Positions 8,189-16,667 of a stretch of 64,000 bases of DNA are shown in pieces. Position 1 is the first letter of the stretch; the number at the start of each line of letters is the position of its first letter. The stretch spans positions 62,001 through 126,000 of the forward strand of contig JADKGE010000007.1 of the NCBI GenBank assembly GCA_016717115.1, in the 5' to 3' direction. Both the position numbers and the translations under genes were made by a program. The stretch comes from Actinomycetota bacterium. GTDB taxonomy: Bacteria > Actinomycetota > Actinomycetes > S36-B12. Under the pieces are notes generated by a model. That model did no database searches. It had not been told where the DNA came from and worked only from the letters and a program-made list of their open reading frames with translations.

Positions 8189-9678
8189 GCCCCCGGCGTC
8201 GAACCGCCGACGGCGTCCACCTGACGGCTCATGCCATCACTCCCGATGCGGCAAGGGTCGTGGCGAAGACCTTCCTGCCCGGCCAGGAGTTCTTCACTCA
8301 GGGCAAGTCGAGGGCTTCCGCCGTGCTCGAGCGCGTCCTGGCGATGACCGAGTTCGAGGTCGAGACCCTGCTCGAGGAGGTCGTCGAGTCCTTCGCGCAC
8401 CGTCATCGCGATCTCAACGAGATGCTCGAGGCCCGTTTCCTCCTCGTCGCGCACCGAATCGAGGACGCGCTCAAGCTCACGCATGCGCGGCGTCGCCTGA
8501 TCGGGGCCTACTTCACGCAGGAGTACGCCGTCGAGGCAGCGGCACTGTTCAACCCCTCGATGGTCGCGCACCCGGATCAATCCGGCCTGCCCGCAGGGAC
8601 CACGCGGTTCATCATGAGCCTTCGCGGCGTCGGCGAGGGCCACATCTCGAGCGTCGAGTTCCGCACGGGCACGATCGACGCCGATGACTTCGTCGTGCTC
8701 GACGGGCCGAGCGGCCTCACCGCACTGCCCACGCCGATTGCGACGGTCTACTCGAAGGCGGTGTTCGCGTACCAGCTGAGCGAGCTCGTCGACGACCACG
8801 GCAGCGCCCAGTACGTGATGGCGTCCCTGCCGGAGACGTTCGGGGGTGAGGAGCTCGACGCCGCCATCGCGAGTCTGAGCGACCAGGGACTGACGCGTGG
8901 CTCCGGGACGACCGCCCTCGACCAGATCGAGCACATCGCGGCGTGCAACTACTCGATGGAGTTCTCCGTCGAGTCGGCGATGGACGAGCGGGTGATCATC
9001 CCGACCGGACCGTCGGAGAGCCACGGGCTCGAGGACGTGCGCTTCGTCCGATTCACCGACGCCGACGGGACGGTCGAGTACCGCGGTCCCTACACGGCCT
9101 TCGACGGCCTCCGCGTGGTGCCGCAGATGATGCGAACCACCGACTTCCGCACGTTCCACGTCTCGCAGCTCGCCGGGCCGGCGGCCAAGGACAAGGGCAT
9201 GGCCCTGTTCCCGCGGCAGGTGCACGGCGACTACCTGGCGCTCTCGCGATGGGACAGGGAGAACAACACGATCGCCCTGTCCGACGACCTGCGGTTCTGG
9301 GAGGAGTCCAGCACCCTGCAGGTGCCGCGGCAGGCCTGGGAGATCATCCAGGTGGGCAACTGCGGTTCACCGATCGAGACGGCCGTCGGCTGGCTCGTCC
9401 TCACGCACGGCGTGGGGCCGATGCGCCAGTACAGCATCGGGGCGATGCTGCTCGACCTGGAGGATCCCCGTGTCGTTCTGGGTCGGCTGACGCATCCGCT
9501 CGTCAGCGCCGCGGGCGACGACCGGGACGGATACGTCCCCAACGTGGTCTACTCGTGCGGCTCCCTGCTCCACGGTGACACGCTCGTCCTGCCGTACGGG
9601 TGCGACGACTCGATGGTCCGCATCGCCCTGGTGAACGTGCCGTCGTTGCTGGAGTCGCTGCTTCCCCCGCAGCCGTGA
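8185..9678 (+). CDS. GH130 family glycoside phosphorylase/hydrolase
   Basis: This 497-residue protein has an N-terminal helical region of about 110 residues, then a five-bladed propeller-like GH130 core. Typical motifs are FNPSMV, SLRGVGEGHISS, YRGPYTAFDG and MALFPRQVHGDY. GH130 enzymes act on beta-mannosides, many as phosphorylases. The linkage acted on here cannot be read from the sequence. ATG 8185 overlaps the previous stop. The long N-terminal helical part distinguishes it from the short classical mannosylglucose phosphorylases. Confidence 0.85.
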   Translation: MSPRRRTADGVHLTAHAITPDAARVVAKTFLPGQEFFTQGKSRASAVLERVLAMTEFEVETLLEEVVESFAHRHRDLNEMLEARFLLVAHRIEDALKLTHARRRLIGAYFTQEYAVEAAALFNPSMVAHPDQSGLPAGTTRFIMSLRGVGEGHISSVEFRTGTIDADDFVVLDGPSGLTALPTPIATVYSKAVFAYQLSELVDDHGSAQYVMASLPETFGGEELDAAIASLSDQGLTRGSGTTALDQIEHIAACNYSMEFSVESAMDERVIIPTGPSESHGLEDVRFVRFTDADGTVEYRGPYTAFDGLRVVPQMMRTTDFRTFHVSQLAGPAAKDKGMALFPRQVHGDYLALSRWDRENNTIALSDDLRFWEESSTLQVPRQAWEIIQVGNCGSPIETAVGWLVLTHGVGPMRQYSIGAMLLDLEDPRVVLGRLTHPLVSAAGDDRDGYVPNVVYSCGSLLHGDTLVLPYGCDDSMVRIALVNVPSLLESLLPPQP

Positions 9679-9685
9679 CCGTGCC

Positions 9686-9691
9686 TATACT
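9686..9691 (+). promoter_or_regulatory. Putative -10 box for uORF-rsgA
   Basis: TATACT lies 46 bases before the upstream ORF and implies a leader of about 175 bases before rsgA. Confidence 0.5.
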
Positions 9692-9737
9692 TCTGTAAGG
9701 GCTGCAAGGCCTTCCGGATGCGAGAGGAGACCACGCC

Positions 9738-9773
9738 ATGACCGCTGTGCTCTCCCGCGTCCGCGTGCCGTAA
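9738..9773 (+). CDS. 11-codon upstream ORF (leader peptide candidate) of rsgA
   Basis: ATG 9738 follows a strong Shine-Dalgarno (GAGAGGAG) and encodes MTAVLSRVRVP then TAA. After it, GCCGACC pairs with GGTCGGC across a 17-base loop, and a second hairpin lies further down before the rsgA start at 9875. A short peptide with a good ribosome site followed by competing hairpins is the layout of a translational attenuator. The trigger is unknown. It could be a chance ORF, but the ribosome site argues against that. Confidence 0.5.
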   Translation: MTAVLSRVRVP

Positions 9774-9874
9774 CTGGCCGAGCCGACCTCTTGCGCATCA
9801 GCCCTGGTCGGCGACGGGTGCCCGCGTCCCTCGCCCCCTGACATCACTCCGATGTCCTCCCACAGGAGCCTGCG

Positions 9875-10924
9875 TTGACCGATATCTCATCCCTGAATGA
9901 CCTTGGCTGGCATCGTCGTGCGGAATCCGGCCACCCGCTGCCCACGTCGCCGCCTCACCGCCCGGCCCGCGTCATGCGCCAGGAGTCGGGCGCCTGGCTC
10001 GTGCACGACGGCAGCCACGAACTGCTGGCACGAGCCCTCTCCCGACGACCGTCCGTCACCCCCGTGACGGGTGACTGGGTGCTCATCGGTGACGACGGTG
10101 GCACCTGCTACGTCCATGCCGTGCTGCCGCGCACGTCGACCCTGTCGCGCAACGAGGCCGGACGCCGAAGCGACGAGCAGGTGCTGGCCGCGAACGTCGA
10201 TGTCGTCGGCATCTGCACCCCCGCGGACGACGTCAATCCGCGCCGCCTCGAGCGCGAGCTCACAGCGGTGTGGTCGTCCGGGGCGGCGCCCCTCGTCGTC
10301 GTCACCAAGGCCGACCTCGTTGAGGACCCGTGGCGCGTGGTCGGCGACGTCGAGGCCGTGTGCCTGGGCGCCGATGTCGCGGCCGTGTCGTCCCTCGACG
10401 GCGAAGGCCTGGAATCGGTGACCGCGCGGCTGGGGAAGGGGACGACGATGGCGCTGATCGGTCCGTCCGGCGTGGGGAAGAGCAGCCTGATCAATGCACT
10501 TGCCGGTTCACCGGTGCTCGCGACTGCGGAGATTCGGGGCGACGGCAAGGGTCGGCACACGACCACGTCGCGGCAGCTGGTCGTGCTGCCCGACGGCGGT
10601 CTCCTGCTCGACACCCCGGGGATGCGGGAGTTCGCTCCCTGGGTCGGCGAAGAGGGGTTGGCCGGCACGTTCGCCGACATCGACGAGATGGCGGCCGGCT
10701 GCCGGTTCTCCGACTGTCGCCACGAGTCCGAGCCGGGTTGCGCGGTGGTGATCGCGGCGAGCGGCGACGAGGTGGTGGCGCAGCGACTCGCTAGCTGGCG
10801 AGCGCTTCAGCGAGAGCTCGCCTGGCTGGAGCGCCGGCACGACGCGCGGCTGAGGCAGCAGGAGCGCCGGAAGTGGACCGCGTTGACGAAGCAGATCCGC
10901 GCAGAAGGCCGCATCCGCCCGTAG
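9875..10924 (+). CDS. rsgA: Ribosome small-subunit-dependent GTPase A
   Basis: This 349-residue circularly permuted GTPase matures the 30S subunit. It has an N-terminal OB-like region (TGDWVLIGDD), the G4-like VVTKADLV, then the G1 P-loop GPSGVGKSSLINAL near residue 195 and G3 DTPGMREF. A C-terminal zinc-binding knuckle follows (CRFSDCRHESEPGCAV). The start is TTG at 9875 with CAGGAG upstream. An upstream ORF and hairpins precede it. Confidence 0.95.
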   Translation: MTDISSLNDLGWHRRAESGHPLPTSPPHRPARVMRQESGAWLVHDGSHELLARALSRRPSVTPVTGDWVLIGDDGGTCYVHAVLPRTSTLSRNEAGRRSDEQVLAANVDVVGICTPADDVNPRRLERELTAVWSSGAAPLVVVTKADLVEDPWRVVGDVEAVCLGADVAAVSSLDGEGLESVTARLGKGTTMALIGPSGVGKSSLINALAGSPVLATAEIRGDGKGRHTTTSRQLVVLPDGGLLLDTPGMREFAPWVGEEGLAGTFADIDEMAAGCRFSDCRHESEPGCAVVIAASGDEVVAQRLASWRALQRELAWLERRHDARLRQQERRKWTALTKQIRAEGRIRP

Positions 10925-10936
10925 CGCGAGGCCGGA

Positions 10937-11251
10937 TCACATCACGTCGAACGTCTCGTACACCTCGATGGCCCCGGCGGCGGCGAGATGCGGGCAGCCC
11001 TGCGCGATCGCTGTGGCCGCCTCGAGGCTGTCGGCAGAGACGACGGAGTAGCCGCTGATGCCGGACGTGCCACCCTCGGCCACCGAGCCGTCGCTGGCGA
11101 CGGTGGCGGCCGGCCCCGTCGGGTTGCCCGGGTCGACGACTGCTGCCCCGAGGGAGGTGAACCACGCGACCCAGGCGTCCATCACCGCCTTGCCCTCCTC
11201 CTCGGACTGGGGCTCGGTACCTCCGGTGTAGGCGAGCAGGTAGTTGGCCAT
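10937..11251 (-). CDS. YCII-related domain protein
   Basis: This 104-residue protein starts MANYLLAYTGG and has the ferredoxin-like YCII fold features, including SGYSVVSADSLEAAT and the C-terminal GAIEVYETFDVM. The function is unknown. It belongs to the YCII/DGPF superfamily like the two proteins beside the ECF42 sigma factor, but its GPSG-like loop lacks the DGPF signature. It converges on rsgA with only 12 bases between the stops. Confidence 0.75.
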   Translation of the reverse strand: MANYLLAYTGGTEPQSEEEGKAVMDAWVAWFTSLGAAVVDPGNPTGPAATVASDGSVAEGGTSGISGYSVVSADSLEAATAIAQGCPHLAAAGAIEVYETFDVM

Positions 11252-11368
11252 CGAGACTCCTCGTTCGCCGCGGCCCCAGCTCCGCGGGTGTTCGACGGAA
11301 GTGTGCCAGTGGGCCTGCGCGCGGGCAAGGCCCTTGGCGGTCGTGGTCGGAGGCGGCAGACTGCAGCC

Positions 11369-12010
11369 ATGCACGGGGACGTGGCCGCGCCGCGCAGCGC
11401 CTCGGTTGAGCGAACTGTCATGCTCACCGACGCCGTTGTTGCCATCGCCATGACGCTGCTCGTGCTGCCGCTGGTGGAGGCGGTGCCGGAGGTCGACATC
11501 GACGACGTGGGCGCGTTCGTCGGCGAGCATCTGAGCCTGTTCGTGAGCTTCGTGGTGTCCTTCCTCGTGATCCTGCTGTTCTGGGCTGCGCACCAGCGAC
11601 TGTTCCAGTACGTAACGGACATGACCGCCGGTCTGCGCCTGCTGAACGCGGCATGGCTGCTGCTCATCGCCTTCCTGCCTTTCCCCACCGCGCTGCTCGG
11701 CCGAGGGCCGACCACATCCACCGCACCGGTCTACATCGGCACGGTCTTCGTCCTGAGCGTGGTGTCCGCGGTGATGACGCGGGCGGCGGCTCCCGTGGTG
11801 CCGGACGGCGCGGCCGCGGGTTACCTGCGCCGCCGCGCGATCGTGGCGTGGGTTTCGGCGGGTGTGCTGCTGGTCTGCGCGATCGTCAGTGCCTACAGTC
11901 CCGACTTAGGCCTCTTCGGCCTGCTCGCGATCCTCGTCGTCAGGCTCGCGGGCAGCCGATGGGCAGGCAGCGGCTCACAGGTCGAGAGCCAATCGCAGCA
12001 GGCGCCGTAG
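11369..12010 (+). CDS. TMEM175-family (DUF1211) potassium channel-like protein
   Basis: The 213-residue membrane protein has six predicted helices. The first helix carries ERTVMLTDAVVAIAMTLL, corresponding to the conserved FSD-type motif of bacterial TMEM175 channels with TD in place of SD. Single-repeat bacterial members form tetrameric potassium-leak channels. The 3' end overlaps the convergent marR gene by 36 bases, which could couple their expression through antisense transcripts. Confidence 0.8.
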   Translation: MHGDVAAPRSASVERTVMLTDAVVAIAMTLLVLPLVEAVPEVDIDDVGAFVGEHLSLFVSFVVSFLVILLFWAAHQRLFQYVTDMTAGLRLLNAAWLLLIAFLPFPTALLGRGPTTSTAPVYIGTVFVLSVVSAVMTRAAAPVVPDGAAAGYLRRRAIVAWVSAGVLLVCAIVSAYSPDLGLFGLLAILVVRLAGSRWAGSGSQVESQSQQAP

Positions 12011-12430
12011 GGAGTCGCGCTCCGCAGTGCTGAGCGATGCAAGGAGGTCGTTCTCCACGCGGGCGGCCACCTTCTGGGCTCGCGCGAAGAGCGCACGTCC
12101 GTCCCGGGTGAGCGACACGAGGTTCCGCCGACGGTCAGCGGGGTCGACGGCCCGGTCGACGAGCCCGCGCGACTCCAGTTCGTCGGTGAGGCTCACAATG
12201 CGCGCGGCGTCGACCTCGACGAGACGGGCGAGGTCCTTCTGGGCCATGGGCCCGCCTTCGGCGAGCGTGGCCAGGTAGTCGTAGTGGACCGGGCGTATGC
12301 CGAGCCTGGCCATGGCCTCCTCGAACCGGGCCTGGGAGCGCTGTCCCAGGACGACACCGAGGTATCCGACGTGCCCGGTGAGCGCCTCGGGCAGTTTCGG
12401 GCCGTCGGTGGGGGGAGTGCTGGCGTTCAT
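11975..12430 (-). CDS. MarR-family transcriptional regulator
   Basis: The 151-residue protein is a winged helix-turn-helix regulator. It has GPMAQKDLARLVEVDAARIVSLTDELESRGLV as the recognition helix region (given as a region, residues about 60-92) and a wing with DPADRRRNLVSLT. It is divergent from the SnoaL-like gene, with a palindrome between them. By analogy with the family it probably represses both genes and responds to a small phenolic or lipophilic ligand. Confidence 0.88.
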   Translation of the reverse strand: MNASTPPTDGPKLPEALTGHVGYLGVVLGQRSQARFEEAMARLGIRPVHYDYLATLAEGGPMAQKDLARLVEVDAARIVSLTDELESRGLVDRAVDPADRRRNLVSLTRDGRALFARAQKVAARVENDLLASLSTAERDSLRRLLRLALDL

Positions 12431-12472
12431 CCGGCCATGCTAGACGCCGATGGCTCATCACGCTAATCGTTG

Positions 12473-12485
12473 TTATTGACAATAA
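12473..12485. promoter_or_regulatory. MarR operator candidate
   Basis: The perfect inverted repeat TTATTG-A-CAATAA lies between marR and the SnoaL-like gene. It overlaps TTGACA (12476-12481), a good -35 box for the rightward gene, so repressor binding would block that promoter. Confidence 0.6.
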
Positions 12486-12511
12486 TTGCAGAACATGTCA
12501 ATCTCACGCCC

Positions 12512-12999
12512 ATGACTGAGAACACCACATCGACCGACACCAACATCGAGACCGCACTGGGCGTCTCCCGAGCCATCCTCGCTGCCGACTGGGCTGGGCT
12601 CGATTCGCTACTCGCGCCGGACTTCACCTACCACGGTGACCTGGGAGAGCCCTACACCCGCGACCAGTACATCGGCTTCATGCAGGCGATGAAGGGCGCG
12701 ATGTCCGACATGACGATGGACTTCACGCACATCGTGAGCCAGGGGGACCTCGTCTCGATCCGATTCGTCACCAGGGCCCGGCAGACCGGCAAGTTCATGG
12801 GTGCCCCGGCCACCAAGAAGAACGTCGAGATCCGCGGGATCTTCATGCGACGCATCGAGGACGGCCGGGTCGTCGAGAGTGGCAGGCCACCGACCTGCTG
12901 TGGATGATGACGCAGATGGGATTCGGCACGCTCATGGGCTACGCCGTGGCCGCGGGACTGCTGCACAAGGGTGCGGCGATCCCCGAGCGCATCGCCTAG
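12512..12999 (+). pseudogene. SnoaL-like polyketide-cyclase family protein, frameshifted
   Basis: The reading frame from ATG 12512 encodes a SnoaL-like NTF2-fold protein (FTYHGDLGEPYTRDQY, MKGAMSDMTMDF). After GRVVE at about 12877 it slips into a short unrelated tail stopping at 12907. In the next frame the natural ending continues (WQATDLLWMMTQMGFG to PERIA, stop 12999). Restoring one G in GAGAG to give GAGGAG rejoins the halves. This is either a real one-base deletion or a sequence error. The encoded family often has no proven enzymatic role. Confidence 0.8.
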
Positions 13000-13006
13000 C
13001 GCCTCA

Positions 13007-14465
13007 CTATTCCACGGGCGAGGTGGCGTGGGCGTGGGGACGCAGGGCGACGAGCGCCAGGTAGAGCACCGCCGCCGTGATGCCCGACGTCAGCACGCTC
13101 ACGTCCATGCCGCCGAGGCGATCCGCGATCGGACCGACGTAGCTCCCCGTCGAGTTCGAGAGCACCCCGACGACGCTGCCCGCCGCCCAGGCCACCACTG
13201 CGTCGATGTTCCAGCCGTGTGTGAACCAGTAGGCGCCTCCCCGCTCGCGCCGGTTGAACACCTGCAGGGCGTCCTGGTCGAAGCGACCTCGCGTGCGCGC
13301 ATAGCCGATCAGCGCGATGACGGCCCAGGGCGTGGCGAGCGAGGTCAGGAACAGGACGTACGAGGTGACGGCCGCCTCTGCGTCCCAGACGAACTTGCCG
13401 AGGAAGACCAATCCGGTGGCGAGCGCGGCCACCGCCATCGTGGCCTGCGTGCGGGTGAGTCGCGGGAGGATCGCGTCGAGGTCCAGGCCCATGCTGTACA
13501 GGTTGATGCCTCCCTGCCCGAGGCTGCCGATGATTCCGGTGGCCACGACCGGGACCAGTAGCCAGCCGGGGGCGCCATGTGCCAGTCCGCCGACGAAGCT
13601 GTTCTCGTCGAAGGCCACCACCGACACGAAGGCGCCGAACAGAGTGGGGACGGACAGGCCGACGAACAGGCCGAGCCAGGTCGCGAAGAGAACCGATCGC
13701 CCGCTGTGCTGGGCGGGGGAGACGTAGCGCGTCCAGTCGCCGGTCAGGGTGACATACGAGATGGGGCCGGCCACGCCGGCCGTCAGGGCGGCCAGCAGCC
13801 AGGTGGGCCAGAAGTCGCCGAGGGCGTACAGCTCGGGGGCTCCCGGATAGGAGGCGTCGAAGTCGGGAGCGAAGGCGATGACGGTGAGGATCATCGTGAT
13901 GCCGACCACGGGCACGATGATCTTGTTGAGGCCGACAAGCCAGCGGAATCCCCAGACCGCGACGATGGCGACGATCACGGCGATCGCGGCGTACCCGAGG
14001 GCGAACTCGAGATCGGTCTCCGACGTGCCGATGGCGCGGCTCAGGCTGGACACCACCGCCTCGCCGCCCGTCCAGACCGTGAGCGCGATGTAGCCGAGGC
14101 ACAGCAGGAGGCCGATGACGGAGGCGACGAGCCGACCGCGCACGCCGAAGTAGGCGCCGCTGCTCACGGAGTTGTTGGTGGCCGCTCGGTAGCCGAGGAG
14201 GGCCAGGGGGCATCACGGCGACGCTGCCGACGAGCGTGCCGACCAGGATCGCGCTGACGGCGGCCCACCAGCTGAGTCCGTAGAGGATGGCCAGCCAGCC
14301 GAAGACCATCACCGACAGCGCCAGGTTGCCGCCCCACAGGATGCTGACGACCTCGCGGGGCCGCGCCGTGCGCTCGGCGTCGGGGATGGTGTCGACGCCG
14401 TTCTGCTCGACGCCCCCGGGCTCGACATCGGGCGATCCGGCCAGGGGCTGAGTGTCTGCGCTCAC
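13007..14465 (-). pseudogene. NCS1-family nucleobase:cation symporter, frameshifted
   Basis: The N-terminal part starts at GTG 14465 (after GGAGG) and runs through ILWGGNLALSVMVFGW. The remaining helices continue in another frame from about 14205 (LALLGYRAATNNSVSSGAYFG) to the stop at 13007. Deleting one base from the five-G run at 14206-14210 joins the frames into a protein of about 485 residues with 12 helices, resembling purine-cytosine permeases. It faces the TetR gene, which probably controls it. It may be inactive or a homopolymer error. Confidence 0.8.
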
Positions 14466-14505
14466 GGGTCCTCCAGAAGTCCTTGGGCGTGGACGCTACC
14501 GCACA

Positions 14506-14534
14506 TTAGAGTGCTGATCTAGAGTGGCGCTCTA
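14506..14534. promoter_or_regulatory. TetR operator candidate
   Basis: TAGAG-TGGCG-CTCTA (14520-14534) is an inverted repeat with a 5-base spacer. A further TTAGAGTGC half-site starts at 14506. The site lies between the divergent permease and tetR genes and just before the tetR ribosome site. Confidence 0.55.
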
Positions 14535-14551
14535 ACTTGCGTGGAGGGACG

Positions 14552-15181
14552 ATGGTCGCACGGGGCAGGGTGGTCGCCGACGGGCGGCCATCCGTCGGCA
14601 AGCCGCAGATGCGGGCCAGAGTGCTGAAGGCGGCCATGGTCGCCATCGCCGAAGTGGGTCCCGACCGCGTGCGCGTGCAGGACATCGCCGACAGGGCCGG
14701 CATGAGCACTGGGCACGTCCTGTACTACTTCGGCCGGCGAGACCGGATCCTCATCGACACCCTCCTGCTCAGCGAGGTCGACCTCGCGGCGGTGCGTGAC
14801 CGGCGGCTGGCCCGGACTCCCGACGCGTGGGCCGCGGTCGACGTGCTCGCCCGCCTCTACCTGGCAGATGGCCCGACCGACGTCCGCTGGAAGCTCTGGG
14901 CCCAGCTCATCGCCCGGCCGCCGACCGACGCCCAGACCGTGCGCGCCTTCGCGGAGGTGATCGACTCGTGGGGTATCGCCCTCGAGAACGTGATCCGCCG
15001 CGGGGTCGCGACGGGAGTGATGCGGACGGACGACCCCGCGGAGGTGGCCTACCGCACGTGTCGTTGCATGGACGGCCTCAGCCTGGAGATCCTCCTCGCC
15101 ACCCGTGGGCGTAGCCGCGCATGGGCCGTCCGACTGGTGAATGATTCGGTGAGGCGGGAGCTCGCCACGACCGGTGACTGA
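14552..15181 (+). CDS. TetR/AcrR-family transcriptional regulator
   Basis: The 209-residue regulator has an N-terminal HTH (VRVQDIADRAGMSTGHVLYYF at residues about 43-63) and a helical ligand domain. The ATG at 14552 has GGAGGG upstream. It is divergent from the NCS1 permease and upstream of the Ntn hydrolase on the same strand, so it may regulate nucleobase or amide metabolism. The ligand is unknown. The C-terminal domain resembles BetI/PuuR-like TetR_C variants only loosely. Confidence 0.85.
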   Translation: MVARGRVVADGRPSVGKPQMRARVLKAAMVAIAEVGPDRVRVQDIADRAGMSTGHVLYYFGRRDRILIDTLLLSEVDLAAVRDRRLARTPDAWAAVDVLARLYLADGPTDVRWKLWAQLIARPPTDAQTVRAFAEVIDSWGIALENVIRRGVATGVMRTDDPAEVAYRTCRCMDGLSLEILLATRGRSRAWAVRLVNDSVRRELATTGD

Positions 15182-15201
15182 CCGCCCCGATGGAGGCCGT
15201 C

Positions 15202-16221
15202 ATGTGCACCGACCTACGCCTCGTCCGGCTGCCGGGGATGCACGTGTCCGCCCGGACGCTGGACTTCGCGTTCGAGCTCGCGTCGACGGTGCAGGTCGTT
15301 CCTCGCGGCCAGTCCTGGACGTCGCTGCCCACCGGCACGAGTGCTGCGCCACTCAGCTGGACGAACGACCTCGGCTTCGTCGGCATCGACGGCTTCGGCT
15401 TCCACCAGCTCTACGCCGACGGACTCAACGAGGCAGGACTGTCGGTGGGCACGCTGTGGCTGCCCGAGACGACCCTTCCCGCGGATCCGCCGACCGACGG
15501 CCCGGCACCCGCCACGGCGTTCGTCAGCCTCGCCGGGTGGCTGCTCGGCACCTGCCGAACCGTCGCCGACGTCAAGCAGGCGCTGGGCACGGTGCAGGTG
15601 TGGAACCCGCCGGTGAAGAGCATGTGGCCGACCGGGGTTCCGGTGCCCACGCATCTCGCGGCGCTCATGGACTGGTCGTTCACTGAGCACATCACGGTCC
15701 ACGACGCGTCGGGCGCCGACCTCGTCGTGGAGTTCGTGGGCGGTCGGATGTGCCTGCACGACAACGTCGTCGGCGTGCTGACCAACTCCCCGACGTACGA
15801 CTGGCACATCACGAACCTGCGCAACTACGTGGGCCTGACCAACGTCGAGGACAAGCCGGTCAACCTGATGGGGATGCCGGTGACGCCGACGGGCAACGGC
15901 ACCGGGCTCCTGGGGATGCCCGGCGACGTGACCCCGCCATCGCGCTTCATCCGGGCGACCGTGCTGTCCGAGGTGGTCACCAGCGCGCCCGATCACCGCG
16001 GCGCGGTCAACCAGGCGTTCCACTCGCTCGACCTGGTGAGCGTGCCCCGCTTCGTCGCCGCTGCCGGCGACTACACCCAGTGGAGCGTGGCCCGCGACCA
16101 CGACAACAAGGTGCTGTACGTGCGCTCCTACGACAGCTGGACCACCGACGCCCACGATCTTGCGGCGCTGAAGGTCGACCAGGCCGGTCCGGTCACCCAG
16201 CTCGCGCTGCCTGCGCCATGA
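15202..16221 (+). CDS. Choloylglycine-hydrolase-family Ntn amidase
   Basis: The 339-residue protein belongs to the linear amide C-N hydrolase family (bile salt hydrolase and penicillin V acylase). I chose ATG 15202, not 15190, because it gives Met-Cys. Removal of Met exposes Cys2 as the N-terminal nucleophile, and GGAGG lies upstream. Other family features are SARTLDFAF, FHQLYADGLNEAGLS, the TNSPTYDWHITNLRNY region and the late ARDHDNKVLYVRSYD. The native substrate may be an N-acyl amide or acyl-homoserine lactone. Confidence 0.85.
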   Translation: MCTDLRLVRLPGMHVSARTLDFAFELASTVQVVPRGQSWTSLPTGTSAAPLSWTNDLGFVGIDGFGFHQLYADGLNEAGLSVGTLWLPETTLPADPPTDGPAPATAFVSLAGWLLGTCRTVADVKQALGTVQVWNPPVKSMWPTGVPVPTHLAALMDWSFTEHITVHDASGADLVVEFVGGRMCLHDNVVGVLTNSPTYDWHITNLRNYVGLTNVEDKPVNLMGMPVTPTGNGTGLLGMPGDVTPPSRFIRATVLSEVVTSAPDHRGAVNQAFHSLDLVSVPRFVAAAGDYTQWSVARDHDNKVLYVRSYDSWTTDAHDLAALKVDQAGPVTQLALPAP

Positions 16222-16667
16222 GCCAGCAGCCGAGCACCACGGGCCATCGGACCGATCGCCCCGCGGGTCGTCGGGCCGGCTACGTGATCGCCGTCCTGGT
16301 CAATGCGGTGCTGCTGTGGCTGATCAACGTCTCGCCGGGCTGGCAGACGCTGTCGTGGATCACCGACCGGTTCGCCGACGTGGTGTGGGTGATCAACCTG
16401 TCGCTGATCGCGAGCATCGTGGCGAACGCGATCTACGTCGCCTACGACCCACCGCGGTTCCGGGCCGCCTGCCAGATCGTCATCTCGCTCATCGGCCTCG
16501 GCGCGAGCGTGCTGCTGCTCCAGGTGTTTCCCTTCGACTTCTCGGCCTACACCCTGCCCTGGGCGACGGTCGCTCGCGTCGTCCTCGTCATCGCCATCGT
16601 GGGATCGGCGATCAGCGTGCTGGTGGAGGTCGTGCGCCTCGTGCGAGGCGGCACTAGGCGCGGGTGA
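16218..16667 (+). CDS. Four-helix membrane protein, unknown function
   Basis: The 149-residue protein has four hydrophobic segments, beginning at GYVIAVLVNAVLLWLIN and ending at ISVLVEVVRLV. A conserved ITDRFADVVWVINLSL segment is reminiscent of uncharacterised actinobacterial membrane proteins. The start overlaps the Ntn hydrolase stop by 4 bases, so the pair is coupled. The 3' end overlaps the convergent surface-protein gene by 14 bases. Confidence 0.75.
   Translation: MSQQPSTTGHRTDRPAGRRAGYVIAVLVNAVLLWLINVSPGWQTLSWITDRFADVVWVINLSLIASIVANAIYVAYDPPRFRAACQIVISLIGLGASVLLLQVFPFDFSAYTLPWATVARVVLVIAIVGSAISVLVEVVRLVRGGTRRG

Noticed and set aside
12870..12910. Programmed ribosomal frameshifting in the SnoaL-like gene
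   Set aside because: No slippery heptamer or downstream structure typical of programmed shifts is seen, and these proteins are not known to need it.
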